Shown: positions 51,226-61,133 of the stretch, one piece after another
How positions within the stretch are numbered: the first letter of the stretch is position 1
Layout of the letters: each line of letters starts with the position of its first letter
From: an uncultured Acidobacteriota bacterium
GTDB taxonomy: Bacteria > Acidobacteriota > CAIWXX01
DNA length: 64,000 nucleotides
Assembly: GCA_903916735.1 (NCBI GenBank)
Contig: CAIWXX010000043.1
Coordinates: forward strand, 22,815 to 86,814
Direction of reading: 5' to 3'
Notes under the pieces: model-generated
The model's input: the letters and a program-made list of their open reading frames with translations, nothing else
What the model was told of the DNA's origin: nothing
The model's database searches: none
Made by a program: the position numbers and the translations under genes

Positions 51226-52986
51226 TTAGCGATCGACATCGGCCAGAACATAATCGATGCTGCCGAGTAGCGCCATGAGGTCTGGAATCGGCATCCCTTT
51301 GGCAATCAGCGGGAGCATTTGCAGATGGGCAAATGACGGCGTGCGAATTCTCGTGCGATAGGATGTTGTATTGCCGTCGGAGATCAAATAATAAGCATTG
51401 CATCCCTTGGTCGCTTCAATCAACACAGCCGCCTCGCCCGGCGGTATCACCGGCCCCCAGGAGACACTTAAAAAATGGTTGATCAGTGTTTCGATATCGT
51501 AAAGCATCTTGTTTCGTCTGGGCGGGGTCGCCACAGGATGATCGGCTTTGTAAGATCCCGCGGGCATATTTTTCAAACATTGTTCGATGATTCGCAGGCT
51601 CTGACGTATCTCGGCCACACGAACGACGGCCCGGTCATAGCAATCGCCGTTTTTGGCAACGGGGATTTCGAAATCCAGTTGCTCATACCCTGAATAAGGC
51701 CTTTTCTTGCGAAAATCCCACTCCATTCCGCAGGCGCGAAGACCCGGCCCTGTCACTCCCCATTCGATGGCTTCCTCCAAGGAATAGGCGCCGATTCCTT
51801 TTGTGCGTGCCTTGAATATGGCATTCTCCATAACCAGTTGATCGTATTCACGCAAATGCGGCGGGAAATATTTAATGAAATCATCGATCAGTCGATCCCA
51901 CCCCTTAGGCAGATCTTGTGTCAGGCCGCCGATTCGGAAAAAGCTGGGATGCATGCGCCCGCCACAGAGCGCTTCGATGATGCCGAAAATCCGCTCGCGG
52001 TCATTGAACATATAGAAGACAGGAGACATCGCGCCCAGGTCCTGAGCAAAGGTCCCATACCATACAAGATGACTGGCAATGCGAAAGAGCTCGGCCAGCA
52101 TTATGCGAGTAGTTTGTGCCCGCTGCGGAACGTCGATGCCCGCGAGCTTCTCCACCGTCAGGACATAGGCGAAATTATTCATGACCCCGCCGAGATAATC
52201 GACGCGGTCCGTATACGGTATATACGTATGCCAGCTCTGGCGCTCGCCCATTTTCTCCGCGCCGCGATGATGAAAGCCGATATCGGGGACCAGGCCGATA
52301 ATTTCCTCGCCGTCCATTTGCAGAACGATGCGGAAGGGGCCATGGGTTCCAGGATGCTGTGGCCCCAGATTAAGGAAAAGGAAATCGCTTGTCTCCGACC
52401 GGCGCTGCATGCCCCACTGCTCGGGCTCAAAGCGAAGCGCGTTTTGCTCCACCTCCTGCCGGTCATCCGGGAGTGTAAACGGCTCCATGTCCGTGGCGCG
52501 TGCCGGATGGGTCTTCAACAACGGATGACCTTTCCATGTGGGAGGCAGAAGAAGGCGCCTTAAATTGGGGTGGCCATCAAATACGATGCCGAACATATCC
52601 CACGCTTCGCGCTCGTACCAGTTGGCCGCCGGCCAGATATCGGAAATCGTTTGAAGGCTAGGGTTTTCACCACGGAGAGCCACCTTCAACCGGACATCAT
52701 TATTACGTTCGTAGGAAAGCAAATGGTAGGTCACAGAAAAATCGCAATCCGGCAGGCCTTGGCGATGCTTTCGAAAACGCTCGTCAACGACAGATAGATC
52801 AAAGAGGGTGCGGTAAGGCTTCTTGATGTCGGTTTTTAGATACTTGAGAATATCTCTGACGGGCTCTCTGACCCAATATGTTGGGATAGAGTCCTTGGTT
52901 TCCTGCGGCCGAAAAGCATCGGTGCCGAAGCGTTCCCGTAAATCTTTGACAACCAGATCGGCAGACACGTTGTTCGTCGGCTCCAT
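51226..52986 (-). CDS. nuoCD: NADH-quinone oxidoreductase, fused subunits C and D
   Basis: 586 residues. Residues 1-~190 are the 30-kDa NuoC domain ([20 protein letters not shown]). Residues ~205-586 are the 49-kDa NuoD domain ([20 protein letters not shown], with the quinone-binding His-Pro-x-x-His loop, and the C-terminal [12 protein letters not shown]). Fusion of C and D is known in enterobacteria and several other phyla. Together they form the quinone-reduction site with NuoB. Confidence 0.96.
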   Translation of the reverse strand: MEPTNNVSADLVVKDLRERFGTDAFRPQETKDSIPTYWVREPVRDILKYLKTDIKKPYRTLFDLSVVDERFRKHRQGLPDCDFSVTYHLLSYERNNDVRLKVALRGENPSLQTISDIWPAANWYEREAWDMFGIVFDGHPNLRRLLLPPTWKGHPLLKTHPARATDMEPFTLPDDRQEVEQNALRFEPEQWGMQRRSETSDFLFLNLGPQHPGTHGPFRIVLQMDGEEIIGLVPDIGFHHRGAEKMGERQSWHTYIPYTDRVDYLGGVMNNFAYVLTVEKLAGIDVPQRAQTTRIMLAELFRIASHLVWYGTFAQDLGAMSPVFYMFNDRERIFGIIEALCGGRMHPSFFRIGGLTQDLPKGWDRLIDDFIKYFPPHLREYDQLVMENAIFKARTKGIGAYSLEEAIEWGVTGPGLRACGMEWDFRKKRPYSGYEQLDFEIPVAKNGDCYDRAVVRVAEIRQSLRIIEQCLKNMPAGSYKADHPVATPPRRNKMLYDIETLINHFLSVSWGPVIPPGEAAVLIEATKGCNAYYLISDGNTTSYRTRIRTPSFAHLQMLPLIAKGMPIPDLMALLGSIDYVLADVDR

Positions 52987-52996
52987 ACCTTACTTC

Positions 52997-53623
52997 TTAG
53001 ATGTCATCAGGAGAGCCCAGGTCGGTGCATGCTTGACGTTGTTCGAGTTTCACATCACGCTGGCAGGGCATTGATGGCTTTTCTGTTTCTTGAGACCCGG
53101 TGACCCATGTGACAGGCCGGCGTTCTTTAAGGACTTTCTTTTGCAAGAGTATCAAGCCTTCCATGAAGGCATCAGGCCGGGGAGGGCAACCCGGCACGTA
53201 CACATCCACGGGAAGGAATTTGTCGACACCTTGGACAACGCTGTAAATATCATACATTCCGCCTGAATTGGCGCAGGAGCCCATGGAGATGACCCAGCGA
53301 GGTTCCATCATCTGCTCGTAAAGCCGTTTCACAATCGGCGCCATCTTGATGAAGACTGTGCCCGCGACAATCATCAGATCGGCTTCCCGGGGGGTGCCAC
53401 GGATGACTTCGGCTCCGAATCGGGCGATGTCGTACTTACTCGTGATGCTGGTCGCCATTTCTACAAAACAGCAGGAAAGCCCGAAATTAAAGGGAAACAT
53501 CGAATACTGACGACCCCATGCCAGCAGGTCCTGGAGTCTGGAAAAGACGATCAGGCGTTGGAGGAGGTTCGTCTGAGAATTGTCGGCTAAGCTCATCGAT
53601 GCGTGGCTCTCTGGAATGCTCAT
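52997..53623 (-). CDS. nuoB: NADH-quinone oxidoreductase subunit B ([4Fe-4S] cluster N2)
   Basis: 208 residues. The N2 ligands are the tandem cysteines of GLSCCFVEM, with [10 protein letters not shown] and [10 protein letters not shown] completing the set. This subunit passes electrons to quinone. The C-terminal ~40 residues extend beyond the core and are polar. It begins four bases after nuoA ends. Confidence 0.97.
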   Translation of the reverse strand: MSIPESHASMSLADNSQTNLLQRLIVFSRLQDLLAWGRQYSMFPFNFGLSCCFVEMATSITSKYDIARFGAEVIRGTPREADLMIVAGTVFIKMAPIVKRLYEQMMEPRWVISMGSCANSGGMYDIYSVVQGVDKFLPVDVYVPGCPPRPDAFMEGLILLQKKVLKERRPVTWVTGSQETEKPSMPCQRDVKLEQRQACTDLGSPDDI

Positions 53624-53627
53624 GTTG

Positions 53628-54011
53628 TTATCCGTGAAGCGGCAGTGGCCGTCGTTTGTTTATCTTGAAAATCCCCTCGCGCCAGAAAAAAACCACCACC
53701 AGCAGGAGAACCAGAATATAGAACAGCATCACAATGAATCCCGTCCATCCGGCCTCTCTGAAGGTCAGGGCCCAGATGAAGATGAAAAGCGATTCCAGAT
53801 CGAGAATGACGAAAAGAATGGCCACATGGTAGAAGTTGACTTTGAAGCGCAGAAGCGAAGTTCCAACTGAGCAAATACCCGATTCATAGGCCTCGCCTGT
53901 GCTCCGTTCCTGGTGCCGTTGACCGATAAAGAAGGAAATCCCGATCATTCCGACTGCTGTGATCAAGACGGCCGCAAAATAAACAATAAAAGCCAAAAGT
54001 CCACTCATCAT
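53628..54011 (-). CDS. nuoA: NADH-quinone oxidoreductase subunit A
   Basis: 127 residues, three helices. The loop [20 protein letters not shown] and the second helix [15 protein letters not shown] with its conserved Asp-x-Glu are diagnostic. It is the first gene of the operon. There are two adjacent ATG codons; the second (54008) is better spaced from GAGG. A candidate promoter lies 30-60 bases upstream. Confidence 0.95.
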   Translation of the reverse strand: MMSGLLAFIVYFAAVLITAVGMIGISFFIGQRHQERSTGEAYESGICSVGTSLLRFKVNFYHVAILFVILDLESLFIFIWALTFREAGWTGFIVMLFYILVLLLVVVFFWREGIFKINKRRPLPLHG

Positions 54012-54042
54012 GGCCTCGTTGGATTTGAGTTAATACCAAAAA

Positions 54043-54072
54043 ATAATAGTCCACGGATCCGACAAAAAGCAA
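54043..54072 (-). promoter_or_regulatory. Candidate sigma-70 promoter of the nuo operon
   Basis: On the minus strand TTGCTT (54072-54067) and TATTAT (54048-54043) are 18 bases apart. The predicted start near 54036 gives a 25-base leader to nuoA. Both hexamers are imperfect. Confidence 0.4.
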
Positions 54073-54124
54073 CCCCTTGTTAAACGCGACGAGAATGCAC
54101 TTTGTTCGAATCCGTCGCCGCGGA

Positions 54125-54250
54125 TCACGCGAGCGTGATAACCATCTTACCGATATCGGCTCCGTGAAGCAGATCAATGAATGCTTGTGGAGCATGCTCG
54201 ATGCCGTCGACGACTCTCGCCATTTTGATCGGCTGCCATAGCAGTCTCCA
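54125..54250 (-). pseudogene. C-terminal relic of an NAD(P)-dependent MDR oxidoreductase
   Basis: On the minus strand an open stretch of about 40 codons reads KMARVVDGIEHAPQAFIDLL and then HGADIGKMVITLA before a TGA at 54125-54127. This is the typical C-terminus of zinc-independent medium-chain dehydrogenases (the NADP-dependent alkenal/quinone reductase type, V-x-G-l-E-x-A-P-x-A-F...GKmV). The remaining ~290 residues of such a protein are absent upstream, so this is a remnant left by deletion. Confidence 0.65.
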
Positions 54251-54289
54251 TGTGGACACTGGGGGTGATGGCGATTCCAGGGAGCGCTC

Positions 54290-54760
54290 CTACTGAAAGG
54301 GCTTGCGTGGCGGCGTCTGTTCCGGGCCGACACGCCCCGCGACGATGTCTGCCACAAAGTAGTTTTCGCCGATCACCACTGCATCGGCCATGCGGCGCAA
54401 CATGGCGATCTGGCCCACATGTGTCAAGGCATCAGCGATGGGGCCTTGTAGCAGCCGTGGCACTTCGGCCCGGATCGGCTCCTCGGACGCGTAGTAATTA
54501 TCGAGCGCCGCCAGCGCTGCGTGGAAGCGCATCACTTCGGACCCCCAATCGCTGGGTGTCGCCGCCGCCCAGCGCCCGGCTCCACGGGACATTGACAACG
54601 CCCAGTCCAGCAGATCGGAGATATGCGAGAGGATGCGGAGCGGAGTCGTCCCTCCACCGGTGTCGTAGCCGGCGAAGCTCGCCGGTGCGCTACGTATGAA
54701 CTTGCCACATCGGTAGGCGAGGATAGCGAGACAGTGGCGAAGAATATCACGCTCGGTCAT
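54290..54760 (-). CDS. DinB-like (four-helix) protein
   Basis: 156 residues from ATG 54760, supported by GGGAGG seven bases upstream. The sequence is all-helical, with histidines spaced as in DinB/YfiT metal-binding bundles: HISDLLDWAL near residues 48-57 and HVGQIAMLRRMAD near 115-127, the latter being the most conserved DinB element. DinB-superfamily proteins bind a divalent metal and include thiol transferases; most have no known substrate. It overlaps nothing and is oriented like the nuo operon, but is separated from it by a gene relic. Confidence 0.7.
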   Translation of the reverse strand: MTERDILRHCLAILAYRCGKFIRSAPASFAGYDTGGGTTPLRILSHISDLLDWALSMSRGAGRWAAATPSDWGSEVMRFHAALAALDNYYASEEPIRAEVPRLLQGPIADALTHVGQIAMLRRMADAVVIGENYFVADIVAGRVGPEQTPPRKPFQ

Positions 54761-54787
54761 GATCAGGCCTCCCACACGCTCGAACAT

Positions 54788-55310
54788 TATCGAAGACGAC
54801 GTTCGAGGGTGAGCATGCGTAAACCCTCACGCGTCGAAATGAATCGGATACACGCGCCTTGTCGAGCTGGTCCTTTCGAAAACAGGACGAGAATGTAGAA
54901 TCGATGTGACTTGTTGTCAAGCGAGGCGTGTTTGGTCCGATCCGAGAACCAGCATCTTAAATTAAGGATCTCCACGAGAAACATCCGCCCCTTTCTCGAT
55001 CCGATCGAGCGGGTCTAATCTGAGCACATGGAAACCAAAACGGGTTCGGAAGCAAATACGGCCGAAAGCATGGATGAAATCAAGGAAGCCTTCATTTGAT
55101 TCAGCCAATCGGGTATGCGCTTTGGGCTATTCAAGATGAAGAGACCATAGCCATGATCGCCTGCCAGGCGGTCTGGGGTATTCACTCCATATCACGGCAT
55201 ATTAATGAACTCCTTCGTACAGGATGAGTGTGCGGATACTTTTGGAAATCAGCTTATTTTTTCGATGGCTGCGTGCTGCGTCTTATCGTGTATGATATTT
55301 CCACCAAGAA
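54788..55310. other. Gene-poor stretch with a possible frameshifted small gene
   Basis: No complete gene is recognised. A + strand frame from ATG 55029 (METKTGSEANTAESMDEIKE) stops at TGA 55098-55100. If read with a one-base shift it continues IQPIGYALWAIQDEETIAMI and ends at about 55227 (HINELLRTG). This could be a broken small gene of unknown family. The rest shows nothing. Confidence 0.3.
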
Positions 55311-55313
55311 TTG

Positions 55314-55562
55314 ATGGCATTGAACATTGCTGTGGAACTCAAGAAAGTGAAAAAAGGGGAGGGACCTCCTCTCACGGCCGATGATGCGGTCAACCTTCTT
55401 TCTTCGGTCCTCTCTCACGCTGCCGCTCAGAAGGCATTCGAATTGTACCCAGGAAAACCGGGAGAGTTCATTCACGCTGCTCGTGAATTGTCTCGGCCGA
55501 TTCTATCTGGAAATACGGCAGGCGATCATGGATGTGAAGCACTCGGTTTAATGGATTTCTAA
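55314..55562 (+). CDS. Small hypothetical protein upstream of an outer-membrane barrel
   Basis: 82 residues from ATG 55314; a TTG just upstream (55311) is in frame. The sequence has a charged N-terminus (ELKKVKKGEG) and a helical part (ADDAVNLLSSVLSHAAAQKA). No family is recognised and no good ribosome site is present, so it may not be expressed. It ends 13 bases before the next gene on the same strand. Confidence 0.35.
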   Translation: MALNIAVELKKVKKGEGPPLTADDAVNLLSSVLSHAAAQKAFELYPGKPGEFIHAARELSRPILSGNTAGDHGCEALGLMDF

Positions 55563-55575
55563 AGGAGGAAATATC

Positions 55576-56124
55576 ATGAAGACACGATGGGCGTTCGGAA
55601 TGATTTTGGCATCAGGTCTGTTGCTGGGCTTTGCATCAGCCGGTGCTGCCGGCGATCTGCACCCCTTTGTCAAGCTGGGCCTCGACATGAACGGCAATTA
55701 TGATACGCCGTACGGATTCACGGATCGGTTCCTTTATCAGTTCGGCCTCGATGTTCCTGTGACCGGCATGATCGGAGTCGGAGGAGAATTCGATTACCAG
55801 AAGAAGAGCGGCGAAGAGACGGAGTTGGGAGTGACGGTCAAGGATAGCGCGAGTCTCTACCAGTTCTTCGGCAATGTCGTCATCGCTCCGGACAACGACA
55901 ACCAGATCAAACCATACGGCTTTGCCGGATTCGGTGCTGCCCATGTGACATTTGAGATCAAGCATGCCGATGAGGTCGAGCTTTCAGGTTCAGTCACAAA
56001 GGCTGCTCTCCAAGCAGGCGCAGGGTTAATGATCAGTCATTTCTTGGCAGATGTGAAAATCGTCCACATTTTCGCCGAAGATTATGAAACCGATGTGTAC
56101 GCGAGCATCGGATTCCGGTTCTAA
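55576..56124 (+). CDS. Small outer-membrane beta-barrel protein
   Basis: 182 residues. A signal peptide (1-25, ending ASAGAAG) is followed by alternating hydrophobic/polar strands and a C-terminal ASIGFRF, whose last Phe is the outer-membrane assembly signal. The size fits an eight-stranded OmpA/OmpW-like barrel (OMP_b-brl superfamily). The start has an ideal AAAGGAGGAAATATC site. The role is unknown. The gene converges on the second cytochrome operon. Confidence 0.8.
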   Translation: MKTRWAFGMILASGLLLGFASAGAAGDLHPFVKLGLDMNGNYDTPYGFTDRFLYQFGLDVPVTGMIGVGGEFDYQKKSGEETELGVTVKDSASLYQFFGNVVIAPDNDNQIKPYGFAGFGAAHVTFEIKHADEVELSGSVTKAALQAGAGLMISHFLADVKIVHIFAEDYETDVYASIGFRF

Positions 56125-56187
56125 GATAGCTATTGCTGAGTGTATGCACGATCATTCGCGCCGACGGCGAACCCCCCTCGATGAAGA

Positions 56188-57582
56188 TCACCACCCTGTG
56201 GCTTCTTCCTTCGGCTGCAGGCTCCAGAGATACTCGATAATGTTTTGAATACCTTCTTCGCTCATGATGCCTTTCCACGCCGGCATATACAACGGCGGCG
56301 CCGGTCGCTTTGGATCGGCCACGGGTGGTATCTTGCCCTTCTGGATGATGGACGCGACTTCAGGCTTCATGTAGTCCGACGCGACATGAATGAGAGACGG
56401 AATTTGCCCTCCCTGCGTGTTCGGGTTTGGAATGCCGCCCTTGCCCCCATCGCCATGACAACCGACGCAGCCATAATATACAAAGTTTGCCTTGCCTGCT
56501 TCGATTGCGGAATCCTCCGGTGAGAGGTTGCTGGGTCGCCCGGCCAGAATTTTTTCCGCATCAGCAGCGGTCGCGGAGGTCATGAAGCGGACTAACGCGG
56601 CGCGTTCGTTAATGTCCATATCGTATCCCGGCATCGTGCTGTCCGGGTCATTGAACTGTGGGTTGAGAAGAAGCTGATCGAGCCACTCAGATGAATGGCG
56701 CTGTGCGACATCAAAAAGATCAGGGCCCTTTTTTCCGCCGATGCCTCCGATGCCGTGGCACGTCATGCAATTGTTTTCGGCGAAGAGTTGTCTGCCTGCA
56801 GCGACACTGAGGACGAGTGATCGACCGGTGTAATAACTCGCCATCTCCTCGTCCGTCATCGAGAGCATAAAGACAATCAACGATCGGATCTCGCGTGGAG
56901 TCAGATTGAACGCGGGCATTGCGGAGCCTGGTGAGACGGCTTGAGGATTCCTGAAATGCCGGCTCAGCCAGAGCGGGTCGGCTCTGATGTCCCCCTCGCG
57001 ACCCAGATCAGGTCCAATCGAAATGCCCACTCCATCCAACTTGTGGCAGCCTCGACACCCATGCCTTTCATAGAGTCCTCGGCCTTCGGCGATCTCGGGC
57101 GCTCGCGGCACATCCCCCCTCGTATGGCATTTGCCGCAGGAAGCGGTGATGTACTCTTTTGGGAGAAGAGGTTGATTCCAGTTTTCAACGTACCCGTGTG
57201 CATCGGGCAGCTGCGTCGCCAATCCTTGCCCTCCGTGGCAGATCGTGCATCCGAATTTCTCGGGAGGGTGCTGTTGAATGTCGGGATGATAGGCATAAGG
57301 CTGAGGAGCTTTATTAAGCGTGGGGTCATCGACTCCCAGATGACACGTCGTACAACGGTCGACACGATGCAGGCCGGTGAGTACCACTTGTTGGACTGTC
57401 AGTGATGTTCTGCGAACCGATTCCTTCGCGGCCGCGTTGGATTCCCCCTGTGCAGCCAGCCGATAGTACCCGCGCTGGTAGTTTTTCCAACTCGGCCATA
57501 ATGCTTGTGCAATGCCTGCCAGGACGAGCGCCAGGTTAAGTGCGCTGAGGAGTAAAAAATAGAGAGGCAATCGGGTTTTCAT
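56188..57582 (-). CDS. Membrane-anchored hexaheme cytochrome c of the second Rieske/cytochrome b complex
   Basis: 464 residues from ATG 57582; the upstream extension lies in the cytochrome b gene. One N-terminal helix anchors it (LPLYFLLLSALNLALVLAGI). Six heme sites follow: CTTCH (77-81), CTICH (112-116), CGKCH (149-153), CRGCH (176-180), CMTCH (272-276) and CVGCH (372-376). The last three are class I-like domains, each with a later Met ligand candidate (SAMPAF, STMPGY, LYMPAW). The final domain is paralogous to the single-heme cytochrome at 20614-21081. Stop and start of the two genes overlap by one base (TGATG), so it is coupled to cytochrome b. Confidence 0.9.
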   Translation of the reverse strand: MKTRLPLYFLLLSALNLALVLAGIAQALWPSWKNYQRGYYRLAAQGESNAAAKESVRRTSLTVQQVVLTGLHRVDRCTTCHLGVDDPTLNKAPQPYAYHPDIQQHPPEKFGCTICHGGQGLATQLPDAHGYVENWNQPLLPKEYITASCGKCHTRGDVPRAPEIAEGRGLYERHGCRGCHKLDGVGISIGPDLGREGDIRADPLWLSRHFRNPQAVSPGSAMPAFNLTPREIRSLIVFMLSMTDEEMASYYTGRSLVLSVAAGRQLFAENNCMTCHGIGGIGGKKGPDLFDVAQRHSSEWLDQLLLNPQFNDPDSTMPGYDMDINERAALVRFMTSATAADAEKILAGRPSNLSPEDSAIEAGKANFVYYGCVGCHGDGGKGGIPNPNTQGGQIPSLIHVASDYMKPEVASIIQKGKIPPVADPKRPAPPLYMPAWKGIMSEEGIQNIIEYLWSLQPKEEATGW

Positions 57583-58829
57583 CAATGGCCTCCTCCCGCT
57601 CGATCCATCCACGGCCAAACCCAACTCCACCCTTCACCTCGAAAATAGGTGCCGATGATGATCAGAACGATGTTCGCGATAACCAGGAGAGTGAACGCGG
57701 TGATAATTAGCCTGCGATCTTTTAACCTGCGGCTTGGATTCCGGTCGATATATGGTATGGCCAGCAGTGCCATCACGAGAAGAGCCGGAACGATGACGCC
57801 ACCGATGATGGCCGAGTAACTGACGACTTCCTGCAGACCCAGGAAATACCAGGGCGCCTTGGCTGGATTGGGCGTCTTGGCGGGATTGGCCAGCGCTTCG
57901 AGCGGTGCATTCCAAAAAAGCGATATCGCCATGACCGATGCCATCGTCAAAAGGAATGCAACTCCTTCGCGATAAAAAGCGTAGGGGTAGGAAAACACCG
58001 TGTCTGCCTCTTCTGCAGGTGTCAACATCTCAAAAATCGGTTTCCCTGTGATGATCTGCATCAAACCATAGGTCTTTTCCTGACCCGCAGGCATCGCGAT
58101 TTCCCGCGTTGCATCAGCGCCGCCATCCAGTTTCCAAAGGGGCCTCGAAAGCCCGCCGTCCTTATGGACACGCCAGAGGTGAACCATTGTCAGAGCGATG
58201 AGCAAGCCCGGTAGGAGGAGGACATGCAAAACATAAAACCTCAAGAGAGCCTGATCGCCGATGATGTGCCCTCCCAGCAGGAGCAAACGCACTTCTGAAC
58301 CGACAATGGGCACATAGGAAGCGATGTTTGTGCCCACGGTGATAGCCCAATAGGCGAGTTGATCCCAGGGCAGGAGATAGCCCGTGAATGAAAGGCCCAT
58401 GGTCAGGAGAAAGAGAAAGACACCGATGACCCAGTTAAACTGCCGTGGAGTCTTATACGAGGCCGTGAAAAACACGCGACACAAATGCAGAAAGACAACG
58501 ATGATCATGCCGTGCGCCGCCCAGCGATGCATGTTCCTCAGGAACTGCCCCAGAAACACGACATAGGTCAGGTCCTTCATATCCTTGTAGGCGACTGTCG
58601 TGTGAGGGTGATAATAGAACATGAGCGCCACGCCTGTGACACACAGGATGACCAGAAGATAGAAGGCGATAAAGCCCAAGTACCATGTGTGATGCAGCTT
58701 CAGATGTTCTTTCCGCACCTTGGCCGGATGAATGTGCAGCCACAGATTGTAGAAAACCAGCTCGGTTTTCCCTTTGTCGGTCGAGACGGGATCTCCACGG
58801 AATACGGATCGATAAATCTCTTTAATCAT
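57582..58829 (-). CDS. Cytochrome b subunit of the second Rieske/cytochrome b complex
   Basis: 415 residues from ATG 58829, which gives an ATGA overlap with the Rieske gene. About eight helices; heme histidines in HRWAAHG and HLCRVF (helix B) and HVLLLP with [10 protein letters not shown] (helix D). The quinol-site motif is [10 protein letters not shown] in place of PEWY, typical of this b6/IV-fused subclass. A hydrophilic segment of about 50 residues ([20 protein letters not shown] and following) separates the two halves. It is clearly different from the cytochrome b at 19406-20443. Confidence 0.92.
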   Translation of the reverse strand: MIKEIYRSVFRGDPVSTDKGKTELVFYNLWLHIHPAKVRKEHLKLHHTWYLGFIAFYLLVILCVTGVALMFYYHPHTTVAYKDMKDLTYVVFLGQFLRNMHRWAAHGMIIVVFLHLCRVFFTASYKTPRQFNWVIGVFLFLLTMGLSFTGYLLPWDQLAYWAITVGTNIASYVPIVGSEVRLLLLGGHIIGDQALLRFYVLHVLLLPGLLIALTMVHLWRVHKDGGLSRPLWKLDGGADATREIAMPAGQEKTYGLMQIITGKPIFEMLTPAEEADTVFSYPYAFYREGVAFLLTMASVMAISLFWNAPLEALANPAKTPNPAKAPWYFLGLQEVVSYSAIIGGVIVPALLVMALLAIPYIDRNPSRRLKDRRLIITAFTLLVIANIVLIIIGTYFRGEGWSWVWPWMDRAGGGH

Positions 58830-59290
58830 GACGAGGCCTGCACGCGAAGTGAGTAGGAATCGGGGACCTTTCGACCTCCGTCTACCTGCAATTGTCCATC
58901 CTTGGCCAAAGTGACTTCGAGCCATTCGAGCGGCCGTGATGCCGGCCCATAAAGGGCCTTGCCGGTGGCATCGAACACACTGCCGTGACAGGGGCAGCTA
59001 AATTGCCTATCGTTTCCAACGTATTGAACCGTGCACCCGAGGTGCGGGCAAACAGCGCTGGCAGCCGAGAAGCCTTTCGTATCGTCTCTGAAGACGTAAA
59101 TCTTTTCCTCTGCCAGGAAAGTTGGACCGAAAGCAAAATCTCCGGGGTAGCCGATTTTCAGTCTCTGCGGCGGTTCGTCGTACACGCCCGGATAGAGAAA
59201 TCGTACCAGAGCGCCGACGGCTGTGGCGCCCGTGATGAAGAGCAGTGCCATGCCGCTCGTGGAACAGGTGAAGAACTGCCTCCGATCCAT
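58826..59290 (-). CDS. Rieske [2Fe-2S] protein of the second complex
   Basis: 154 residues from ATG 59290, with GGAGGT seven bases upstream. The N-terminus MDRRQFF plus one hydrophobic helix fits a Tat-type anchored Rieske protein. Cluster motifs are CPHLGC (ligands C81, H83) and CPCHGS (ligands C99, H102), with C86 and C101 for the disulfide. It overlaps cytochrome b by four bases and starts 46 bases after the flavoprotein gene ends. Confidence 0.93.
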   Translation of the reverse strand: MDRRQFFTCSTSGMALLFITGATAVGALVRFLYPGVYDEPPQRLKIGYPGDFAFGPTFLAEEKIYVFRDDTKGFSAASAVCPHLGCTVQYVGNDRQFSCPCHGSVFDATGKALYGPASRPLEWLEVTLAKDGQLQVDGGRKVPDSYSLRVQASS

Positions 59291-59336
59291 CGTGTCTACC
59301 TCCAACGAAGAGCAATAAGAAACGGGTCTGTTTCCA

Positions 59337-61133
59337 TCATTCAAAGATATCACATGCTGTCGTTTCGAAAGCCTCCATGGTGATCGCTCCGGCCGGGCAC
59401 CGCCGGGCGCAAAGGCCGCAACGGATGCATGCTGTTTCATCTTTGATGATGGCGGCGGAGAGGCCGGGCGTCAGTTCACCGGGTTTGACTCCATAGCGCG
59501 CCTCGATAAGTGCGTCGTATGTGGCATCGCCTTCGATCCGGGCCACATCCACGAGCTTGAAACAATGATTGGGGCATATATCGATGCAGCCACCGCAGAG
59601 AATGCATTTCGAACCGTCGAATATAGTGTTGACCTGGCATTTGAGGCATCGAAGGGCTTCGGAGCGGGCTTGAGCTTCACCGTAGCCTAATTCCACTTCG
59701 GCGATGGCGATCCGGCGTTCGCGCGATAAAGTCGGCATCGCCTGCCTCGGGATCTGGAGATATCCCTGAGGCATGGTCCACTCCTTCATGATTCTGAAGC
59801 GCCGCTGGAATTCAGAACGAACATGTCCACTCAGGTGTTCGTGAATCGAGTGGGCTGCGCGATGGCCGTCGGCAACGCCATCGACAAGGTTGCGCGGCCC
59901 GAACACGACATCGCCTCCGGCAAAAACACCATGCGCCGTCGTCGCCAGGCGATCATCGACCTTGATGGTGCTCTCTTCAGTCACTTCGATCCCATCCTGC
60001 TTATCCAGGAATGCCAGGTCAGCTTCCTGGCCGACCGCCAATATGACGGTCTCGCACGGGATGATTCGCAGCTGATCCTTCAACGGTTCGGTGGCAGAAG
60101 TTGAAAGCCGCACAGCGATACCCGAAACGCGGCCATTCTCGCCGAGTATCTCGACCGGGCTCCATCCATCGTCCAGTACCACGCCTTCCTCTTCGGCCCC
60201 CTCAATCTCGTATTCGGATGCGCGCATTTGCCGCCGGGGTTTCCGGCTGAGGATGCGGACCTGATGAGCGCCGGTGCGGACGGCCATGCGAGCCGCATCG
60301 ACCGCTTGTCTGAAGTCCTCGATGCCCGTCGTCTCCTCTTCCGGCATAAGCAATATTCTCAGTGCCGTGCGAGCCGCATCCATGGCAACGCTCCCACCGC
60401 CGATGACGACAACTCGCTTACCAACAGGCACCTGGTCGCCCATATTGTCTTTGATGAGAAAGTCGATGCCTTGCAGAACCCCGTCCAGCTTTGCTCCTGG
60501 GATATCCAGATGGCGACCTCGGCTGATACCGATCGCGAGGAAAACGGCGTCGAATCGCGTGCGGAGATCCCGGAGAGTGATCTCGCGCCCGATCGCCGAT
60601 CGCGTGTGCAGTGTGATGCCCTGCGACAGTATCTTGTCAATCTCCATTGAAATGATCTCCCGCGGGAGACGATGATGAGGAATGCCGAGGCAGAGCATTC
60701 CTCCAACGACCGTTGTGGCCTCGAAAACCTCAACTCGATAGCCCGCGAGTGCGAGGTCGTAGGCAGCGGTGAGCCCGCATGGCCCCGCGCCGACGATGGC
60801 GACAGCGCCCTCTCTGTGCGGACGAGATGTTTTCTCGTGCCCTGTTGGATGAGCGGCATGCTGATCCGCGGCGTACCGCTTCAAGGCACAGATCGAAATC
60901 GCATCGTCGATGGCTCTCCGACGGCAGGCGTATTCGCAGAGATGCGCGCAGACTCTCCCGAGCACCGCGACAAATGGATTGTGCGTTCGAGCGAGCAGGT
61001 AAGCCTCCTCGTCCTTCGACTCGGCGATGGCCTGGACGTAACGTGAGCACTCGGAATGGATCGGGCACGTGTAGCGGCAAGGGATGTTTTTTTCGAAGTG
61101 CTCCATATCTGGTACAACGACCTTGTATCGCAC
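59337..61133 (-). CDS. GltD-like FAD/NAD(P) oxidoreductase with C-terminal ferredoxin domain
   Basis: 598 residues from GTG 61133 (AGGAG nine bases upstream). The N-terminal domain carries the two cysteine groups of the glutamate synthase small-subunit family (CRYTCPIHSEC 19-29; CAHLCEYAC 62-70). FAD-binding VAIVGAGPCGLTAAYDLALA (111-130) and NAD(P)-binding VVVIGGGSVAMDAA (241-254) follow. The C-terminus adds two [4Fe-4S] sites (C510/C513/C516/C520 and C569/C572/C575/C579). No GltB large subunit is nearby. It opens the operon with Rieske, cytochrome b and hexaheme cytochrome c, so it probably links NAD(P)H to the quinone or cytochrome side of that complex. Confidence 0.88.
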   Translation of the reverse strand: MRYKVVVPDMEHFEKNIPCRYTCPIHSECSRYVQAIAESKDEEAYLLARTHNPFVAVLGRVCAHLCEYACRRRAIDDAISICALKRYAADQHAAHPTGHEKTSRPHREGAVAIVGAGPCGLTAAYDLALAGYRVEVFEATTVVGGMLCLGIPHHRLPREIISMEIDKILSQGITLHTRSAIGREITLRDLRTRFDAVFLAIGISRGRHLDIPGAKLDGVLQGIDFLIKDNMGDQVPVGKRVVVIGGGSVAMDAARTALRILLMPEEETTGIEDFRQAVDAARMAVRTGAHQVRILSRKPRRQMRASEYEIEGAEEEGVVLDDGWSPVEILGENGRVSGIAVRLSTSATEPLKDQLRIIPCETVILAVGQEADLAFLDKQDGIEVTEESTIKVDDRLATTAHGVFAGGDVVFGPRNLVDGVADGHRAAHSIHEHLSGHVRSEFQRRFRIMKEWTMPQGYLQIPRQAMPTLSRERRIAIAEVELGYGEAQARSEALRCLKCQVNTIFDGSKCILCGGCIDICPNHCFKLVDVARIEGDATYDALIEARYGVKPGELTPGLSAAIIKDETACIRCGLCARRCPAGAITMEAFETTACDIFE

